Source of the DNA: Micromonospora sp. RHAY321
Lineage (GTDB): Bacteria; Actinomycetota; Actinomycetes; Mycobacteriales; Micromonosporaceae
Length of the DNA stretch: 64,000 nucleotides
NCBI RefSeq assembly: GCF_023896955.1
Contig: NZ_JAMHIW010000004.1
Location: 434,001-498,000 of the forward strand
Direction of reading: 5' to 3'
The notes under the pieces were generated by a model. That model was not told where the DNA came from. It worked only from the letters and a program-made list of their open reading frames with translations, and did not search any database. Both the position numbers and the translations under genes were made by a program. This document shows positions 53,770 through 62,806 of the stretch, piece after piece (within the stretch, counting starts at the first letter, position 1; every line of letters starts with the position of its first letter).

Positions 53770-54003
53770 GTGGTACAGGCGTACATCCTCATCCAGACCG
53801 AGGTCGGCCGGGCACGTGACGTGGCCGGTCTCATCGCGGACCTTGCCGGCGTGGTACGCGTCGACGCCGTCACCGGGCCGTACGACGTGGTCGTCCTCAC
53901 CGAGGCGAACACCGTCGACGAACTCGGAAAACTCATCGTCAGCAAGGTGCAGATGGTGCCCGGCATCACTCGCACCCTCACGTGTTCGGTGGTGCGGCTG
54001 TAA
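53770..54003 (+). CDS. Lrp/AsnC ligand-binding (RAM) domain protein without DNA-binding domain
   Basis: 77 residues from GTG 53770. The whole protein is a stand-alone RAM domain: VQAYILIQTEVGRARDVAGL, VDAVTGPYDVVVLTEA and LGKLIVSKVQMVPGITRTLT. There is no helix-turn-helix, so it cannot bind DNA alone; such proteins may form dodecamers or bind amino acids or other Lrp partners. Its stop touches the DUF3515 start with no gap, an actinobacterial pair also found near thiL. Confidence 0.92.
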   Translation: MVQAYILIQTEVGRARDVAGLIADLAGVVRVDAVTGPYDVVVLTEANTVDELGKLIVSKVQMVPGITRTLTCSVVRL

Positions 54004-54693
54004 GTGGACGAGACCGAGACCTCCTCCTCCGCGACTCTCGACGACGGGCCCGGCGCGACGCGCGACGTGGCCGACGGTACCGGGCCGGCTGACGGTCCCC
54101 GCGAGCCGGCCGCCGACGCGCCGGCCGGGCGGGACCGGACCATGCGCGGCGCCGCCCTGCTGGCCACGTTGATCGCCCTGCCGGTCACGCTGCTGGTGGC
54201 CGTGCTGGCCTTCGGCAAGCTCTCCCCGGCCGAGCCGGACGCCACGCCGAGCCCCTCGGCGACCACCGCACGGGCGCAGTCCACCGCCCCGGTCGAGATG
54301 GCCGCCCCGGCGCTGGCCGCCCGCCCGGCCACGGTCTGCCGGGCGCTGCTCTCCCAGCTGCCGCAGAGCATCCGCGACCTGAACCAGCGCCCGGTCACCG
54401 CCGGTCCGGAGCAGAACGCCGCGTACGGCGACCCGGCGCTCACCGTGGCCTGCGGCGGCCCGCAGCCGACCGTCCCGGCCACCGACGAGGTCTGGAGGGT
54501 GAACGCGGTCTGCTGGCACTCGGTCGTGCAGGACGACGCGACCGTGCTCACCACGGTCGACCGGGAGACGCCGGTCACGGTGCGCGTCCCGCGCTCGTAC
54601 GAGCAGCCGTTGCAGTGGGTGTCGCCGGTCTCCGACGCGGTCGTGGCGTCGGTGCCCTCCGGTGGCACCCCGCCCGCCGGCTGCCGGAGCTGA
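54004..54693 (+). CDS. DUF3515 membrane-anchored protein
   Basis: 229 residues from GTG 54004. A disordered acidic N-terminus (1-45), a transmembrane segment (about 49-70, GAALLATLIALPVTLLVAVL), a Pro/Ser/Thr linker, and an outer domain with four Cys (TVCRALL, VACGGPQ, VNAVCWH, AGCRS) that may form disulfides. LPQSIRDLNQRPV and AYGDPALTVACG mark DUF3515, a conserved actinobacterial family of unknown role next to thiL and ddl. Confidence 0.9.
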   Translation: MDETETSSSATLDDGPGATRDVADGTGPADGPREPAADAPAGRDRTMRGAALLATLIALPVTLLVAVLAFGKLSPAEPDATPSPSATTARAQSTAPVEMAAPALAARPATVCRALLSQLPQSIRDLNQRPVTAGPEQNAAYGDPALTVACGGPQPTVPATDEVWRVNAVCWHSVVQDDATVLTTVDRETPVTVRVPRSYEQPLQWVSPVSDAVVASVPSGGTPPAGCRS

Positions 54694-54703
54694 TCCGACC
54701 GGC

Positions 54704-54729
54704 GCCCGGCCCGGAGAAGCGGGCCGGGC
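54704..54729. terminator. Bidirectional terminator between DUF3515 gene and ddl
   Basis: Perfect 10-bp stem GCCCGGCCCG / CGGGCCGGGC with loop GAGAAG in the 55-bp gap between converging genes. Confidence 0.7.
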
Positions 54730-54748
54730 TCGTCGTCGTGATGGCCGC

Positions 54749-55858
54749 TCAGTGCAGGCCGACGCCGCGTCGCTGGGCGGTGCGGATCAGCCGGTTGACC
54801 AGCTTCGGGTACTCCAGGCCGGAGGCCGCCCACATCCGCGGGAACATCGACGTCGGGGTGAACCCCGGCATCGTGTTGATCTCGTTGAGGTAGATGTCCA
54901 GCTCGGGGGTGACGAAGAAGTCGGCGCGGGCCAGGCCGGCGCAGTCCAGCGCGGTGAACGCGCGGACGGCGTACTCCTGCACCTGGCGGGTCACCCTCTC
55001 CGGCAGGCCGGCCGGGATGTCGTACTCGCAGGAGTCGTCGAGGTACTTCGCCTCGAAGTCGTAGAAGTCGTGGTCGGCGACGACCCGCACCTCGGCCAGC
55101 ACGGAGGCCTCGGGCGCGCCGCCGGCCTCGCCCTCCAGCACCCCGCACTCGACCTCGCGGCCGATGATCGCGGCCTCGATGATGACCTTCGGGTCGAACT
55201 GCCGGGCGGTGGCGACCGCCTCGTCGAGCTGCGCCCAGTCGGTGACCCGGGTGATGCCGAACGACGAGCCGGCCCGGGACGGCTTGACGAAGACCGGCAG
55301 GCCGAGCCGCTCCTTGTCCTGCTCGCTGAGCGTCATGCCGTTGCGCAGCACCGCGTACGAGCCGACGGGGATGCCCTCGATCGCGCAGAGCTTCTTGGTG
55401 AACTCCTTGTCCATCGCGGCGGCGGAGGCGAACACGTTCGCCCCGACGTAGGGGATGCCGGCCATCTCCAGCATTCCCTGGATGGTGCCGTCCTCGCCGT
55501 ACGTGCCGTGCAGCACCGGGAAGACCACGTCCACGTCGGCCAGCGCCCGGGGGCCCTCGGTCGGGTCGAGCACCATCAGCCCGTTGCCGGTGGGGTCGGC
55601 GCGCAGCACGATGTCCTCGCCGGACTCGGCGGTGATCTCCGGAAGCTGGCGGGCGTTGATGGCGAGCTGTGCGGGGTCGCCGTCGGTCAACACCCACTGA
55701 CCTGCCCGGGTGATGCCCACGGGCACCACCTCGTACTCGTCCGGGTCGAGGGCGCCGAACACGCTGCCGGCGCTGACGCAGGAGATGCCGTGCTCCGGGC
55801 TGCGGCCGCCGAAGACGATCGCCACGCGGGTCTTGCCTGGGGTGGTCACTCCGGTCAC
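54749..55858 (-). CDS. ddl: D-alanine--D-alanine ligase
   Basis: 369 residues from GTG 55858; GTG 55849 has the better ribosome-binding site (AGAGG, 8 nt). It makes the dipeptide end of peptidoglycan precursors. [56 protein letters not shown], and [18 protein letters not shown] with metal ligands are in the family order. It is the usual long actinobacterial form, with an insert at [15 protein letters not shown]. Nothing points to a D-lactate (Van-type) form, but this was not tested. A possible -10 TAAGGT lies at 55918-55913. Confidence 0.95.
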   Translation of the reverse strand: MTGVTTPGKTRVAIVFGGRSPEHGISCVSAGSVFGALDPDEYEVVPVGITRAGQWVLTDGDPAQLAINARQLPEITAESGEDIVLRADPTGNGLMVLDPTEGPRALADVDVVFPVLHGTYGEDGTIQGMLEMAGIPYVGANVFASAAAMDKEFTKKLCAIEGIPVGSYAVLRNGMTLSEQDKERLGLPVFVKPSRAGSSFGITRVTDWAQLDEAVATARQFDPKVIIEAAIIGREVECGVLEGEAGGAPEASVLAEVRVVADHDFYDFEAKYLDDSCEYDIPAGLPERVTRQVQEYAVRAFTALDCAGLARADFFVTPELDIYLNEINTMPGFTPTSMFPRMWAASGLEYPKLVNRLIRTAQRRGVGLH

Positions 55859-56045
55859 CTCTTCGTACGCGACTGCGGCTGGTCGTGCTCGCCGGTGGCG
55901 CTCACCCGGTTGACCTTACTGTGCGTGGCGATGGGGCGAGGCGATACCCGGTGAGCCACGGCACGACACGGCATTCGGTCAACAGAGGATATACGGTGCG
56001 TGACGGGATGTCCGGTGGCGCGCGGCGGCGCTGGCCGGGGGTGGG

Positions 56046-56264
56046 TCAGTCGCGGGAGTGCCGGCGGCCGACCGCGATCACCTTGACCCGCTGCCGGCCG
56101 GCCCGCACCATGCCCAGCGCCATGAACGCGCCGGCGATCCGGTCGGCGGCCTCCCGGCTGCTGGCACCGACGACCTGCCGGCGTCGCTCGGGGGCGGTCC
56201 GCTCGTTGCGGTCGATGCCCTCGACGGGACGCACGTCGGTGAGCACCACCAGGAAGCGGGTCAT
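56046..56264 (-). CDS. Small protein of unknown function
   Basis: 72 residues. Begins TRFLVVLTDVRPVEGIDRNE with a beta-strand-like start, then an Arg-rich middle and SREAADRIAGAFMALGMVRA, ending RQRVKVIAVGRR: a small alpha/beta fold, basic, without membrane segment. Such short proteins sit near XRE/DUF397 genes in actinomycetes, some in mobile regions. There is no strong ribosome-binding site. Composition argues for a real gene, but weakly. Confidence 0.5.
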   Translation of the reverse strand: MTRFLVVLTDVRPVEGIDRNERTAPERRRQVVGASSREAADRIAGAFMALGMVRAGRQRVKVIAVGRRHSRD

Positions 56265-56343
56265 CGCCGGCTGTCCGCATCAACGGCGAGTGGCTCCGGA
56301 CCGGTACGCACGTCGTCTCCTTCCGGCAGGCCGGGATGGCTGC

Positions 56344-56390
56344 GGCACGCGGCGATCGGGTACGGGGGAGAAACCCGATCGCCGCGTGCC
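56344..56390. repeat. 17-bp perfect inverted repeat with purine-rich loop
   Basis: Arms 56344-56360 and 56374-56390 pair perfectly (GGCACGCGGCGATCGGG); the 13-nt loop reads TACGGGGGAGAAA on the plus strand. It lies 80 bp upstream of the small 72-codon gene and 150 bp upstream of the XRE gene, in a divergent gap. It has no U-tract on either side. Confidence 0.6.
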
Positions 56391-56456
56391 CCATCCCCTC
56401 CGGTCGCTCACCACCACCGTCGCCACGACAACCGGCGGTGAGGACGCGATGACAGA

Positions 56457-56462
56457 TTGACA
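56457..56462 (+). promoter_or_regulatory. Possible -35 element of the XRE-gene promoter
   Basis: TTGACA is a perfect consensus -35 hexamer, 79 bp upstream of the XRE start, in a locally less GC-rich segment. No good -10 is found 16-18 bp downstream, so the call is weak. Confidence 0.3.
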
Positions 56463-56540
56463 CGTGTACAGCAATGAATGCAACTCTCATCGACGTTCTC
56501 TCATGCAGACGTTCCCACAGAAGTATGCGACCATCGATGC

Positions 56541-57386
56541 ATGGCCCCGAAGACCGCCCGCGCCCGCCGGCTCGGCATCGCCCTCCGCCACCACCGGGAA
56601 GCCGCCGGGCTGACGCTGGAGACCGCCGCGGATGAAATCAACAGCACCCGCAGCACCCTCTCCCGCTACGAGAACGCCCAGACGCTGATCAGCCCCGCCA
56701 CCGTGCGCGCCCTGCTCACCTCGTACGGGGTGGGCGCCGACGAGGTGGCCGCGGCGGTGCAGCTCGCCAAGGACGCCCGCAAGCCGGGCTGGTGGGTGTC
56801 GTACTCCTACCTGCTCGATCCCCGCACCATCGACTTCATCGCCCTGGAGGCCGAGGCCACCGCCATCGCCAACTTCGAGCCCTCGGTGGTGCCCGGCCTG
56901 CTGCAGACCGCGGACTACATCCGGGGCGTGATGCGCGGCGGGCCGCACACCCTCGGCGACGAGCTGGTGGAGCAGCGGGTCAGGATCCGCCTCGACCGGC
57001 AGCAGCGGCTCAGCGGCGACGACCCGCCCATCCTCGACGCGATCATCGACGAGGGCGCGTTGCTGCGCCCGGTCGGCGACCGGTCGGTGATGGACGGGCA
57101 GCTGCGCCACCTGGTCAAGATGGCCGAACTACCGAACATCACCGTCCAGGTGATCCCACTCTCCGCCGGCTACCACCGGGGCACCCGGGGCTCGCTGCAC
57201 ATCCTGGAGTTCGCCGACCCGGAGGACCCGATCATCGCCTCGGTGGAGACCGTCGCCGGCCAGATGATCCTCGACCGCGCCGGCGAGACGCGTACCTGCA
57301 CCAAGATCATGGAGCATCTGCGGAGCGTGGCGCTCAGCCCGGCGGACAGCCGCGACCAGCTCCTGTCACTCCTGAAGGGACGGTAG
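56541..57386 (+). CDS. XRE-family helix-turn-helix protein with DUF5753
   Basis: 281 residues from ATG 56541; an upstream ATG at 56478 is unlikely. Helix-turn-helix at about 8-64 (RLGIALRHHREAAGLTLETA, STRSTLSRYENAQ). The rest is DUF5753: GWWVSYSYLLDPRTIDFIAL, VVPGLLQTADYIRGVM, RQQRLSGDDPPILDAIIDEG, LPNITVQVIPLSAGYH and GSLHILEF. These proteins are abundant in Streptomyces-like actinobacteria and are paired with a small DUF397 protein, here 5 bp downstream. Some resemble BldB/WhiJ-type pairs in development; the target is unknown. Confidence 0.92.
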   Translation: MAPKTARARRLGIALRHHREAAGLTLETAADEINSTRSTLSRYENAQTLISPATVRALLTSYGVGADEVAAAVQLAKDARKPGWWVSYSYLLDPRTIDFIALEAEATAIANFEPSVVPGLLQTADYIRGVMRGGPHTLGDELVEQRVRIRLDRQQRLSGDDPPILDAIIDEGALLRPVGDRSVMDGQLRHLVKMAELPNITVQVIPLSAGYHRGTRGSLHILEFADPEDPIIASVETVAGQMILDRAGETRTCTKIMEHLRSVALSPADSRDQLLSLLKGR

Positions 57387-57391
57387 ATCCG

Positions 57392-57592
57392 ATGACCCCG
57401 ACGATCACAGCGGCACTGGCCACGGCGGCGTGGCGCAAGAGCAGCCGCAGCGGCGACCAGGGCGCCTGCGTGGAGGTGGCCGCGATCCCGCGGCTGGTGG
57501 CCGTCCGCGACTCCAAGGATCCGGCCGGCCCGGCCCTGCTGTTCCCGCCGGCCGCCTGGGCCGCCTTCGCCCAGGCCCCGCCCCGCCACTGA
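57392..57592 (+). CDS. DUF397 small protein
   Basis: 66 residues from ATG 57392. Typical pattern: AAWRKSSRSGDQGACVEVA, then VAVRDSKDPAGPALLFPPAA and WAAF near the end. DUF397 proteins are thought to act with the neighbouring XRE protein, as antitoxin-like or anti-regulator partners. It starts 5 bp after the XRE stop and must be co-transcribed. It lies 24 bp from the convergent ROK gene. Confidence 0.92.
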   Translation: MTPTITAALATAAWRKSSRSGDQGACVEVAAIPRLVAVRDSKDPAGPALLFPPAAWAAFAQAPPRH

Positions 57593-57616
57593 CCGGGCGG
57601 GGCGGCCGGGGCGTGC

Positions 57617-58666
57617 TCAGGCCACCAGCGGGCTGGCCTCCGGTACGGCGCGCAGCGCCTCCAGCGCGGCGATCGCCACCCCGCGGGCACCGGCCATGTC
57701 CCGCTCCGGCACCAGGGCGAAGGTGGCCACCGCCGCCTGCTCCTCCCGGAGGACGGTGTGCTCGCGCACCGTCGCCAGGAACCAGTCACGGAACTCCGGC
57801 GCCGCCTCCACCACCCCGCCGCCGACGAAGTACGCGTGCGGGTCGGTGAAGTTGGCCGCCACGGTGAACAGCCGGCCCAGCGCCATCGCCTGCTGGGTGA
57901 AGAGGTCCCGGGCCAGCGCGTCCCCCCGCTCGCCGTAGCCCCGGACCAGCTTCGCCGCCCGCGCGACCGGCTCCGCGGCGAGCGGGTGGTCGGGGTGGCG
58001 GGTCAGCCAGTACGGCAGCAGGTTGCGCTCGATGCCGGTCAGCGAGGCGACGCTCTCGACGTCCCCCGTGAAGCCGCAGGCGCAGGTCGGCTCCGGCTGC
58101 CCCGGGCCGAGCAGCCCGTTCAGCGGGATGTGCACGTGACCGAGCTCGCCGGCCATCCCGGCCGCGCCGGCGATCACCCGGCCACCCTCGACCACCCCGC
58201 CGCCGAGGCCGGTGCCGACGATCGCGGAGACCGACGACCGGTTCATCGCCTCGGCGCCGAAGTACACGTGGTGGGCGTAGAGCGCCGCCGCGTTGCCGTC
58301 GTTGTGGTAGACCACCGGCAGGCCGAGCCGCCGCTCCAGCGCGCCCCGCACGTCGAAGCCGCGCCAGGCCGGCTGCGAGAAGTTGGTGGAGCCCCGCGAC
58401 GAGATGACACCGGCAGCACTGGCCGGGCCGGGAGTGTCGAGCCCCACCGCCCGGACCAGCTCGCGCGGTACGCCGGTGTGCGCCAGGGCGCCGTCCAGCG
58501 CCCGGGCCAACGCCTCGATCGCCGCGTCCGGCCCGGCCCGGACCTCGCTGGGGATCTCCAACAGCCCGTCCACCAGGAACCGGCCGTCCACCGTCAGCAC
58601 GGTGGCGTTGTTGCTGGTGCCGCCGTTGTCCAACCCGACGACCACCGGCACCCCTGCGCTGCCCAC
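57617..58666 (-). CDS. ROK-family sugar kinase-like protein with altered zinc motif
   Basis: 349 residues from GTG 58666, GGGAGG 8 nt upstream. N-terminal ATP motif VVVGLDNGGTSNNATVL; catalytic Asp in VVYHNDGNAAALYAH; second ATP motif VGTGLGGGVVEGG; GELGHVHIPLN with zinc His. The family's CxCGxxGCxE zinc motif reads CACGFTGDVE: the third Cys is Asp, so zinc binding may be lost or changed. No helix-turn-helix, so it is a kinase type (glucokinase, N-acetylmannosamine or other), not a repressor. Substrate unknown. Confidence 0.85.
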   Translation of the reverse strand: MGSAGVPVVVGLDNGGTSNNATVLTVDGRFLVDGLLEIPSEVRAGPDAAIEALARALDGALAHTGVPRELVRAVGLDTPGPASAAGVISSRGSTNFSQPAWRGFDVRGALERRLGLPVVYHNDGNAAALYAHHVYFGAEAMNRSSVSAIVGTGLGGGVVEGGRVIAGAAGMAGELGHVHIPLNGLLGPGQPEPTCACGFTGDVESVASLTGIERNLLPYWLTRHPDHPLAAEPVARAAKLVRGYGERGDALARDLFTQQAMALGRLFTVAANFTDPHAYFVGGGVVEAAPEFRDWFLATVREHTVLREEQAAVATFALVPERDMAGARGVAIAALEALRAVPEASPLVA

Positions 58667-58824
58667 CGAAACCGCCTCCCGCCGTCGTGAGTGTGAGCCG
58701 AGGCTAGTGCGTACGCCTCTGCCCCGCCACGTCCACCCTCCCCGCCCGGGCGGGGAGGGCCTGCCCCTGTGCTGTCCCGGCGACGACCAATTGGTGCGGC
58801 CAGCCCATCGCCGCCGGTCGCGGC

Positions 58825-59613
58825 TCAGCCGGGCCGGCGGGCGATCACCGCGGTGGCGTCCAGGTTCTCGTCCTGCCGCACGGCCGGCATCAGCCCGAGG
58901 GCCTCGAGCGCCGCGCACAGCGCGTCGGCCTGCCCGGCGCTGACCTCCACGGCGAGGTGTCCACCGGGCGCCAGCCACCGGGTCGCGCCGTCTGCCACGC
59001 GACGGAGCACGGTCAGCCCGTCCGGGCCGCCGTCGAGCGCCACTGGAGCCTCGTGCAGCCGCGCCTCGGCCGGCATCAGCTCCACCTCGGCCGTGGGCAC
59101 GTACGGGGCGTTGGCGACCACCAGGTCCAACCGGCCCTGCCAGTGCGCTGGCAACGGCGCGAACAGGTCGCCCTCGTACACCTCGGCGGGCAGCCCGGCG
59201 AGGTTGCGGCGGGCGCAGGCCACGGCCGCCGGGTCGATGTCGGCGGCGGCCAGCCAGCGGGGCGTGAGCCGGCGCGCCAGGGCGACGGTGGTGGCCCCGG
59301 AGCCGCAGCAGAGGTCGACCACGGCCGGTGCCGGGCCGGTCACGGCGGCGGCCGCCTCGACCAGCAGGGCGGTGCGGCCGCGCGGCACGAAGACACCGGC
59401 GGCGACGGCGATCCGCAGGCCGCAGAACGCCGCCCAACCGAGCAGGTGCTCCAGCGGTTCGCCGGCCACCCTGCGGTCGGTCAGCTCGGCCAGCGCCGCC
59501 GGGGTGTCGGCGGCGGCCAGCAGCAGGTCGGCCTCGTCCTCGGCGTAGACGCAGCCGGCGGCGCGCAGCCGGAGCACGAGGGCGGGTCGGTCGGTGGAGA
59601 ACGATGGTGCCAT
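58825..59613 (-). CDS. HemK/PrmC-like N5-glutamine methyltransferase family protein
   Basis: 262 residues from ATG 59613, GGAGG 6 nt upstream. SAM motif I VVDLCCGSGATTVALARRL, acidic ADIDPAAVACARRN, and the catalytic NPPY motif present as NAPYVPTAE. A short N-terminal helical domain with PLEHLLGWAAFCGLRIAVAA is as in PrmC. NAPY instead of NPPY is seen in paralogues; the release-factor PrmC of the cell is probably elsewhere (near prfA). The target may be a different protein or small molecule. A strong hairpin lies in its leader. Confidence 0.85.
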   Translation of the reverse strand: MAPSFSTDRPALVLRLRAAGCVYAEDEADLLLAAADTPAALAELTDRRVAGEPLEHLLGWAAFCGLRIAVAAGVFVPRGRTALLVEAAAAVTGPAPAVVDLCCGSGATTVALARRLTPRWLAAADIDPAAVACARRNLAGLPAEVYEGDLFAPLPAHWQGRLDLVVANAPYVPTAEVELMPAEARLHEAPVALDGGPDGLTVLRRVADGATRWLAPGGHLAVEVSAGQADALCAALEALGLMPAVRQDENLDATAVIARRPG

Positions 59614-59636
59614 GGGAAACCTCCGGGAAGCGCTCA

Positions 59637-59687
59637 CCGGCGCTCCCGTGGCCGCTATCGCGGCGAGGACACGGGAGGACGTGCCGG
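59637..59687 (-). terminator. Long hairpin between the PLP lyase gene and the methyltransferase
   Basis: Three stacked stems: CCGGC / GCCGG (59637-59641, 59683-59687), CTCCCGTG / CACGGGAG (59643-59650, 59670-59677) and GCCGC / GCGGC (59651-59655, 59660-59664), with a 5-nt bulge and a 4-nt loop. It may end the gpsA-lyase transcript or act as a leader element 24 nt before the methyltransferase start. Confidence 0.55.
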
Positions 59688-59759
59688 TCCTGTCGGCTGA
59701 CGGATCGGACTCACCTCCTCCGGTCGGGGCCCACCGGTGCGGGCCGCCGACACGATAGC

Positions 59760-60878
59760 TCAGACCGTCCCCGCGGCGTCCAGGGCCTTGGCGATGTCGG
59801 CCACCAGGTCGGCCGTGTCCTCAGCGCCGCAGGAGAGCCGGACGAAGCCGGGGGCGGTGTCGTCACCCCACTGCGCCCGCCGGTCCGCCGTGGTGTGCAG
59901 GCCACCGAAGGAGGTGGCCGCCGCCACCAGCCGGGCGGCGTCGATGAAGCGACTCACCCGGTCCGCGTCACCGAGGTCGAACGAGAGCACCCCGGGCATC
60001 CGGCGCATCTGCGCCGAGGCCACCGGGTACGCCGGGTCCTCCGGCCGCCCCGGCCAACGCAGGCCGGTCACGTCCGACCGGCTGGCGAGCAGGTCGGCGA
60101 CCGCGGCCGCGTTGGCGCTCTGGCGGGCCAGCCGCAGGTCGAGGGTGGCCAGCGACCGGTGGGCCAACCAGGCGTCGAAGGCGCCGGGCACCGCGCCGGT
60201 GGTGGTGCGCCAGACCGTCACCGCCTCGATCAGCTCGGTGGACCGGCTGGCCAGGTAACCCAGCAGCAGATCGGAGTGGCCGGTGAGCGCCTTGGTGCCG
60301 GAGGCGACCACCAGGTCGGCGCCGAGGTCCAGCGGGCGCTGGCCGAGCGGCGTGGCCGTGGTGTTGTCCACCGCGAGCAGCGCGCCGGCGGCGTGCGCCC
60401 GCTCGGCCAGGGCGGCCACGTCGACCACGTCCAGGCCCGGGTTGGCCGGGGTCTCCACCAGCACCAGCCGGACGCCCTCCAGCGACGGGTACGGCCCGAC
60501 GGTCGGGACGAAGACCACCCGCACACCGATCGTCTCCAGCACGCCGGTGGCGAACGCCCGGACCGGGAAGTATCCGTCGGTGGGCAGCACCACGGTGTCG
60601 CCCGGGCGCAGCAGGGCGAGCAGCATCCCCGTGATGGCGGCCTGGCCGGTGGCGAAGACCCGGCAGTCACCGCCCTCCAGCTCACCCACGGCCGCCTCCA
60701 GCAGCCGCCGCGTCGGGTTGTCGGGCCGGCCGTAACCGTTCGGCGAGCCGGCCGGACCCTCCCACGGGTCGAGGTGGTACGGCGCGGCGAAGACCGGCCC
60801 GGGCAGGAACGGGTCCCCCGGTGCCGGCTCGGGCAGCCCGGCGCGTACGCAGCGGGTGCCGTCCCCCAGATCGGTCAT
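59760..60878 (-). CDS. Cys/Met metabolism PLP enzyme (cystathionine gamma-lyase-like)
   Basis: 372 residues. Fold-type I PLP enzyme: RPDNPTRRLLEAAVGELEGG, FATGQAAITGMLLALL, VETPANPGLDVVDVAALA, AVDNTTATPLGQRPLDLGAD and the Schiff-base Lys196 in VASGTKALTGHSDLL. RLSCGAEDTADLVADI closes the C-terminus. This is the family of MetB, MetC, CGL and MGL, whose substrates are hard to tell apart. It lies 7 bp after gpsA, likely co-transcribed. Confidence 0.88.
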   Translation of the reverse strand: MTDLGDGTRCVRAGLPEPAPGDPFLPGPVFAAPYHLDPWEGPAGSPNGYGRPDNPTRRLLEAAVGELEGGDCRVFATGQAAITGMLLALLRPGDTVVLPTDGYFPVRAFATGVLETIGVRVVFVPTVGPYPSLEGVRLVLVETPANPGLDVVDVAALAERAHAAGALLAVDNTTATPLGQRPLDLGADLVVASGTKALTGHSDLLLGYLASRSTELIEAVTVWRTTTGAVPGAFDAWLAHRSLATLDLRLARQSANAAAVADLLASRSDVTGLRWPGRPEDPAYPVASAQMRRMPGVLSFDLGDADRVSRFIDAARLVAAATSFGGLHTTADRRAQWGDDTAPGFVRLSCGAEDTADLVADIAKALDAAGTV

Positions 60879-60885
60879 CGGATCC

Positions 60886-61893
60886 TCACTCGTACGACTC
60901 GGGTTTGGCGGTGCGGCTCATCAGGGTCTCCACGGCGAGCCGGGGGTCCATCCCCTCGTGGCAGATCCGCTCGACCTGCTCGGTGATGGGCATCTCCACC
61001 CCGTGTGCCCGGGCCAGGTCGCGGATCGCCAGGCAGCTCTTCACGCCCTCGGCGGTCTGCCGGGTGGCGGTCTGGGCCTGCTCCAACGTCTCGCCCCGGC
61101 CCAGGTGCTCCCCGAAGGTGCGGTTCCGGGCCAGCGGCGACGAGCAGGACGCCACCAGGTCGCCCATGCCGGCCAGGCCGGCGAAGGTGATCGGGTCGGC
61201 ACCGAGCGCCACGCCCAGGCGGGCGGTCTCGGCCAGCCCGCGCGTCATCAGCATGGCTCGGGTGTTGTCGCCGAAACCCATCGCGGTGGCGATGCCGTAC
61301 GACAGGGCGATCACGTTCTTGACCGCGCCGCCCAGCTCGCAGCCGATCACGTCGTCGTTGGTGTACGGGCGCAGGTACGGCGTCCGTATCGAGGCCTGCA
61401 CGAGCGCGGTGCGGTGGCTGTTCGTGCCGGCGACCACGGTGGCGGCCGGTTGCTCGGCGGCGATCTCCGGAGCGAGGTTCGGGCCGGAGACCACCACCAC
61501 GCGGTCGGCGGCCACCCCGGCGGTCTCCACGATGACCTCGCTCATCCGCTTGGTGGTGCCCAGCTCGATGCCCTTCATCAGCGACACCAGCGTGGCGTCG
61601 GGGTGCAGGTAGCGGGTCCACTCGGCGAGGTTGCCGCGCAGGGTCTGCGACGGCACGGCCAGCACCACCACCTCGGCGCCGGTGATCGCCTCGGCGGCGT
61701 CGGCGGTGGCGGTGACCCGGGCCGGGAGCAGCAGGTCCGGCAGGTACTCGGGGTTGCGGCGCTCGCCACGGATGCTGTCGGCCACCGGCGCGCGGCGGGC
61801 CCACACCGTCACGTCGCGTCCCGCATCACCGAGGATCTTGGCGAACGCGGTGCCCCAGGAGCCGGCGCCGAGCACCGCGACGTGGCCGTTCAC
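60886..61893 (-). CDS. gpsA: Glycerol-3-phosphate dehydrogenase [NAD(P)+]
   Basis: 335 residues from GTG 61893, GGAG 7 nt upstream. It makes sn-glycerol-3-phosphate for phospholipids. N-terminal NAD-binding [44 protein letters not shown], catalytic Lys in [32 protein letters not shown] and [18 protein letters not shown] are all in order. It follows a PlsC-like gene by 49 bp; the two enzymes act in the same pathway. Confidence 0.97.
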   Translation of the reverse strand: MNGHVAVLGAGSWGTAFAKILGDAGRDVTVWARRAPVADSIRGERRNPEYLPDLLLPARVTATADAAEAITGAEVVVLAVPSQTLRGNLAEWTRYLHPDATLVSLMKGIELGTTKRMSEVIVETAGVAADRVVVVSGPNLAPEIAAEQPAATVVAGTNSHRTALVQASIRTPYLRPYTNDDVIGCELGGAVKNVIALSYGIATAMGFGDNTRAMLMTRGLAETARLGVALGADPITFAGLAGMGDLVASCSSPLARNRTFGEHLGRGETLEQAQTATRQTAEGVKSCLAIRDLARAHGVEMPITEQVERICHEGMDPRLAVETLMSRTAKPESYE

Positions 61894-61942
61894 GCCACCG
61901 CTCCGCTTCGCCGCGCCGCGGCCTGCCCGACGGTTCGCTCGT

Positions 61943-62680
61943 TCACGCGGCACCACCCTGCTGCTGATGCTCGGCGGAGGGCCGGGCCGGTCGTTCCCAC
62001 AGCGGCGGCGGGGTACCGCCGCGGATCTCGGCAAGCATGTCCCGCAGCCGCACCATGATGGCGTCCGTCATCTCCTCGAGGATGGCCCGCGTCGGCGGAG
62101 CGCCCGCCCAGCGGCTCAGGTCGATCGGTTCGCCGGCGACCACCGTCACCGGTATCCGCGGGCGCGGGTTGAGCCTGGTGGTCCTTGGGTCGAAGATCCG
62201 CTCCGGCCCCCACATCACCAGCGGCACCACCGGCGCGCCCGTGGCCAGCGCCAGCCGGGCGGCGCCGGTCTTGGCCTTCATCGGCCACAGCTCCGGCTGC
62301 CGGGTGGTGGTGCCCTCCGGGTAGATCACCACCGCGCCGCCCTCGTCGAGTGCGGCGATCGAGGCGTCCAGCGAGCGGACCGCGTCCACGCTGCCCCGCT
62401 CGACCGGGATCTGCCGGCACCGGTGCAGGATCCATCCGATCACCGGCACCCGGAACACGCTGGCCTTGCCCAGGTACTGCGGCCACCGTCCGGAGTCGTA
62501 GATGAAGTGCGCGGAGACCAGCGGGTCGGCGTGCGAGATGTGGTTTGCCACGATGATCACGCCACCGTCGCGGCCGAGGTGCTCCTGGCCGCGCCAGGTA
62601 CGCCGGGTCCAGACGGTCATCACCGGCTTCACCAGCCCCACGGCGAACCGTTGCCAGAACCCCAGCCTCCGCCGTGCCAC
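61943..62680 (-). CDS. 1-acyl-sn-glycerol-3-phosphate acyltransferase-like (PlsC family)
   Basis: 245 residues from GTG 62680, GGAGG 4 nt upstream. Acyltransferase block I is NHISHADP (His47, Asp52), block II has [20 protein letters not shown], block III is [16 protein letters not shown] and block IV is [14 protein letters not shown] hydrophobic N-terminal helix is weak. The tail (about 20 residues) is Pro/Gln-rich. Presumed to transfer an acyl group to lysophosphatidate; other lyso-lipid acceptors cannot be excluded. Confidence 0.88.
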   Translation of the reverse strand: MARRRLGFWQRFAVGLVKPVMTVWTRRTWRGQEHLGRDGGVIIVANHISHADPLVSAHFIYDSGRWPQYLGKASVFRVPVIGWILHRCRQIPVERGSVDAVRSLDASIAALDEGGAVVIYPEGTTTRQPELWPMKAKTGAARLALATGAPVVPLVMWGPERIFDPRTTRLNPRPRIPVTVVAGEPIDLSRWAGAPPTRAILEEMTDAIMVRLRDMLAEIRGGTPPPLWERPARPSAEHQQQGGAA

Positions 62681-62806
62681 TGTGCCTCCTCGTCGCGCCC
62701 CGACCCACCGCCGACCCCGTCCCCGAGACCCGCAGCGGAAATCATGCCTGCTCGCCCCCGGTACGGCCAGCGAGGGTCCCAGCGTCCGGCTGGCAGGATT
62801 GCGGGT

